From positions 1 to 7,547 of the forward strand of contig JAGBFY010000599.1 in the NCBI GenBank assembly GCA_017936245.1: 7,547 nucleotides of DNA. Reading direction: 5' to 3'. A program made the translations under genes and the position numbers. This document shows positions 6,455 to 7,547 of the stretch, piece after piece (the stretch's first letter is position 1; each line of letters begins with the position of its first letter). Source of the DNA: Kiritimatiellia bacterium (GTDB taxonomy: Bacteria; Verrucomicrobiota; Kiritimatiellia; RFP12; UBA1067). The notes beneath the pieces are model-generated. The model was given only the letters and a program-made list of their open reading frames with translations. It made no database searches and was not told the DNA's origin.

Positions 6455-7267
6455 TCAGCCTTCGACCGCTTCTTCATCGGTAGCAACCTCAACGTTGCGG
6501 AGGCTGTTGAGAAGCTCCATAGTGACAGCCGTCATACGGAGAATGAGACGGTTCGCATTGTTGCGAAGCATGTAGAACAGCGTGATGGACGGAATCGACA
6601 CGATAAGACCGCCAGCAGTCGTCCAGAGAGCCTGACCGATGGATGCAGCAAGCATGGATGCGTCACCAGCGCCGCCGGAAGCGAGAGCCTGGAACGTAAG
6701 AATCATTCCCTGCACCGTACCGAGAAGACCGAGAGACGGACCGAGGTTGGAGCACACGGAAATCCAGTTCAGACGCTGCATGAGCTTTTCCTGCTCAAGG
6801 TCGGATGCTGCGTTAACAGCTTCCTGAATCACGTCGAAGCCTTCGGAAACGTGGTTGAACGCGGCCGAAAGGATGTTGCTCATGCAGCTCGGCTCGTTCT
6901 TGCACACCTCAAGGGCCTTCTCGACATCACCCTCGGCCATCGCCTCCTGAACATTGTTGATGAGGGACTGCGGCATGAGCTTGCCGGGCTTGATGAGAAC
7001 ATAGCAGTCCACCGCGAAGTAGATCGCCATCGCTCCGTCCGCGAAAAGCGCGAACCAGAGAAGCATGCCGACGATGCCAGAGCCGAACACGATGTCATAG
7101 AAACCGCCGCCGGAATTGGTCGTCTGCTTGGATGTGTCGGACTCGACGGCATTGCCCTGTGCGTCCGTCAACTGCGCATACGAAACGGTTGCCGCCACGG
7201 GAGCGCACACGCACCCGAGGAAAACCATCGCCGCCATCGTAGCTTTTCTCATCTTCTTCATGCTCAT
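6455..7267 (-). CDS. exbB: MotA/TolQ/ExbB-family proton channel protein with N-terminal signal sequence
   Basis: A 270-residue inner-membrane proton channel of the TolQ/ExbB family. It forms a ring around an ExbD dimer and turns the proton gradient into mechanical work across the envelope. Residues 1-31 look like a cleavable signal peptide (MKKMRK, hydrophobic run, then VSYA before Q32), followed by a Ser/Thr/Gly-rich linker to about 56. The three core helices are near 59-86, 170-196 and 212-234, with the usual cytoplasmic helical region between the first two. NLGPSLGLLGTVQGMILTF (174-192) and ALWTTAGGLIVSIPS (213-227) are the family signature; T184 and T217 align with the two channel threonines of E. 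coli TolQ/ExbB. The start is supported by AAGGA (7279-7275) seven bases upstream; the next methionine, two codons on, is possible. E. coli ExbB lacks such a signal peptide, but extended forms are familiar in other phyla. Confidence 0.94.
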   Translation of the reverse strand: MSMKKMRKATMAAMVFLGCVCAPVAATVSYAQLTDAQGNAVESDTSKQTTNSGGGFYDIVFGSGIVGMLLWFALFADGAMAIYFAVDCYVLIKPGKLMPQSLINNVQEAMAEGDVEKALEVCKNEPSCMSNILSAAFNHVSEGFDVIQEAVNAASDLEQEKLMQRLNWISVCSNLGPSLGLLGTVQGMILTFQALASGGAGDASMLAASIGQALWTTAGGLIVSIPSITLFYMLRNNANRLILRMTAVTMELLNSLRNVEVATDEEAVEG

Positions 7268-7274
7268 GATTTTT

Positions 7275-7279
7275 TCCTT
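7275..7279 (-). promoter_or_regulatory. Shine-Dalgarno site of exbB
   Basis: The minus strand reads AAGGA in an A-rich stretch, seven bases before the exbB ATG at 7267. It supports the first methionine as start and hence the full signal peptide. The 47-base gap between the upstream stop and exbB shows no convincing promoter, so exbB is probably transcribed together with the gene before it. Confidence 0.7.
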
Positions 7280-7314
7280 TTTTTGTTAAGTTGCAGATTG
7301 ATGTTTAGAAATTG

Positions 7315-7547
7315 TTACTTGTTTGCCCACTGGCTTGCGGGATAAAGACGCTTGAGTTCAGCGCGCATCTGGTCGGCGCGTCCGGCCTGGTTGATCTTCT
7401 CAAAGCACTGCGCGGACTTCGCGAGGGCCTCGGGACGCAACTGGTTGGCGACCTTGTCGTCGGTGTACATCAGCGCAACGCGCAGATAGCCATCAACAAG
7501 AGCGGCGCGGATAGACTCCGCAGACTCACCGGAAGCGAGAATCAAAT
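7315..7547 (-). CDS. C-terminal end of a TPR-like helical-repeat protein (runs off the right edge)
   Basis: Only the last 77 codons (76 residues and the TAA stop) are in the window; the frame is open to the edge, where the first full codon is TTG, so the N-terminus lies outside. The visible part is helical, hydrophilic and soluble. It has a paired-helix pattern: AALVDGYLRVALMY, then LRPEALAKSAQCFEKINQAG, then RADQMRAELKRLYPASQWANK. The small-large residue spacing and the closing 'LKRLYPxSxWA' are what one sees at the end of tetratricopeptide-repeat proteins. Such proteins often precede exbB-exbD-exbD in Verrucomicrobiota and related phyla, and probably act as a periplasmic partner of the proton channel. 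That role is inferred from position. Too little is visible to name a family or symbol, and the ends of other alpha-solenoid proteins could look alike. Confidence 0.7.
   Translation of the reverse strand, partial: LILASGESAESIRAALVDGYLRVALMYTDDKVANQLRPEALAKSAQCFEKINQAGRADQMRAELKRLYPASQWANK

Noticed and set aside
6335..7345. Long plus-strand open frame (336 codons) opposite exbB and the start of exbD
   Set aside because: It lies antisense to well-supported exbB and exbD genes, its product is low in hydrophobic order and rich in His, Arg and Glu, and no family pattern is seen. Codon bias of the minus-strand genes explains the open frame.

Overview
The window (7547 bases) is packed with genes, all on the minus strand, so transcription runs from right to left. 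It holds two gene groups separated by one short intergenic region (4189-4368). No RNA gene, insertion sequence, CRISPR array or plus-strand gene can be supported. No gene-free stretch exceeds 180 bases.

Right group (7547 down to 4369): the C-terminal end of a helical-repeat (TPR-like) protein that enters from the right edge, then exbB (MotA/TolQ/ExbB proton channel with an added N-terminal signal sequence), two tandem exbD/tolR genes that share an almost identical N-terminus, and a LolC/LolE-type ABC transporter permease. The spacing (47, 25, 10 and 5 bases) suggests one transcription unit for envelope energy transduction and lipoprotein or envelope transport. No LolD-type ATPase gene is present beside the permease.

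Intergenic region: a candidate stem-loop followed by a T-rich stretch (possible end of the right group), then a good sigma-70-like promoter (TTGTAA-17-TAAAAT) and a strong GGAGG ribosome binding site just ahead of the next gene.

Left group (4188 down to 1, leaving the window): hyfB, hyfC, hyfE and hyfF (N-terminal 294 codons), the membrane arm of a group 4 (hydrogenase-4 / formate-hydrogenlyase-like) respiratory complex related to complex I. The genes overlap or nearly touch (ATGA overlap between B and C, TGA-C-ATG between E and F). The electron-transfer and catalytic subunits (HyfG, HyfI, HyfH types) would be expected further left, outside the window, so the sequence cannot say whether this is a true [NiFe] hydrogenase or a hydrogenase-related complex without NiFe. 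No HyfD-type third antiporter gene lies between C and E, and no HyfA-type ferredoxin gene precedes B. Both antiporter-like subunits (HyfB and HyfF) begin about 50-70 residues later than the E. coli proteins, so each seems to lack the first pair of membrane helices; HyfE ends in a histidine-rich tail.

Organism: a Gram-negative bacterium (ExbB/ExbD, LolC/E). The order TPR protein - signal-peptide-bearing ExbB - ExbD - ExbD is what I associate with the Planctomycetota-Verrucomicrobiota-Lentisphaerota-Kiritimatiellota group, and a group 4 hydrogenase membrane arm fits an anaerobic, fermentative member. This placement is inference from gene style, not from a marker gene.
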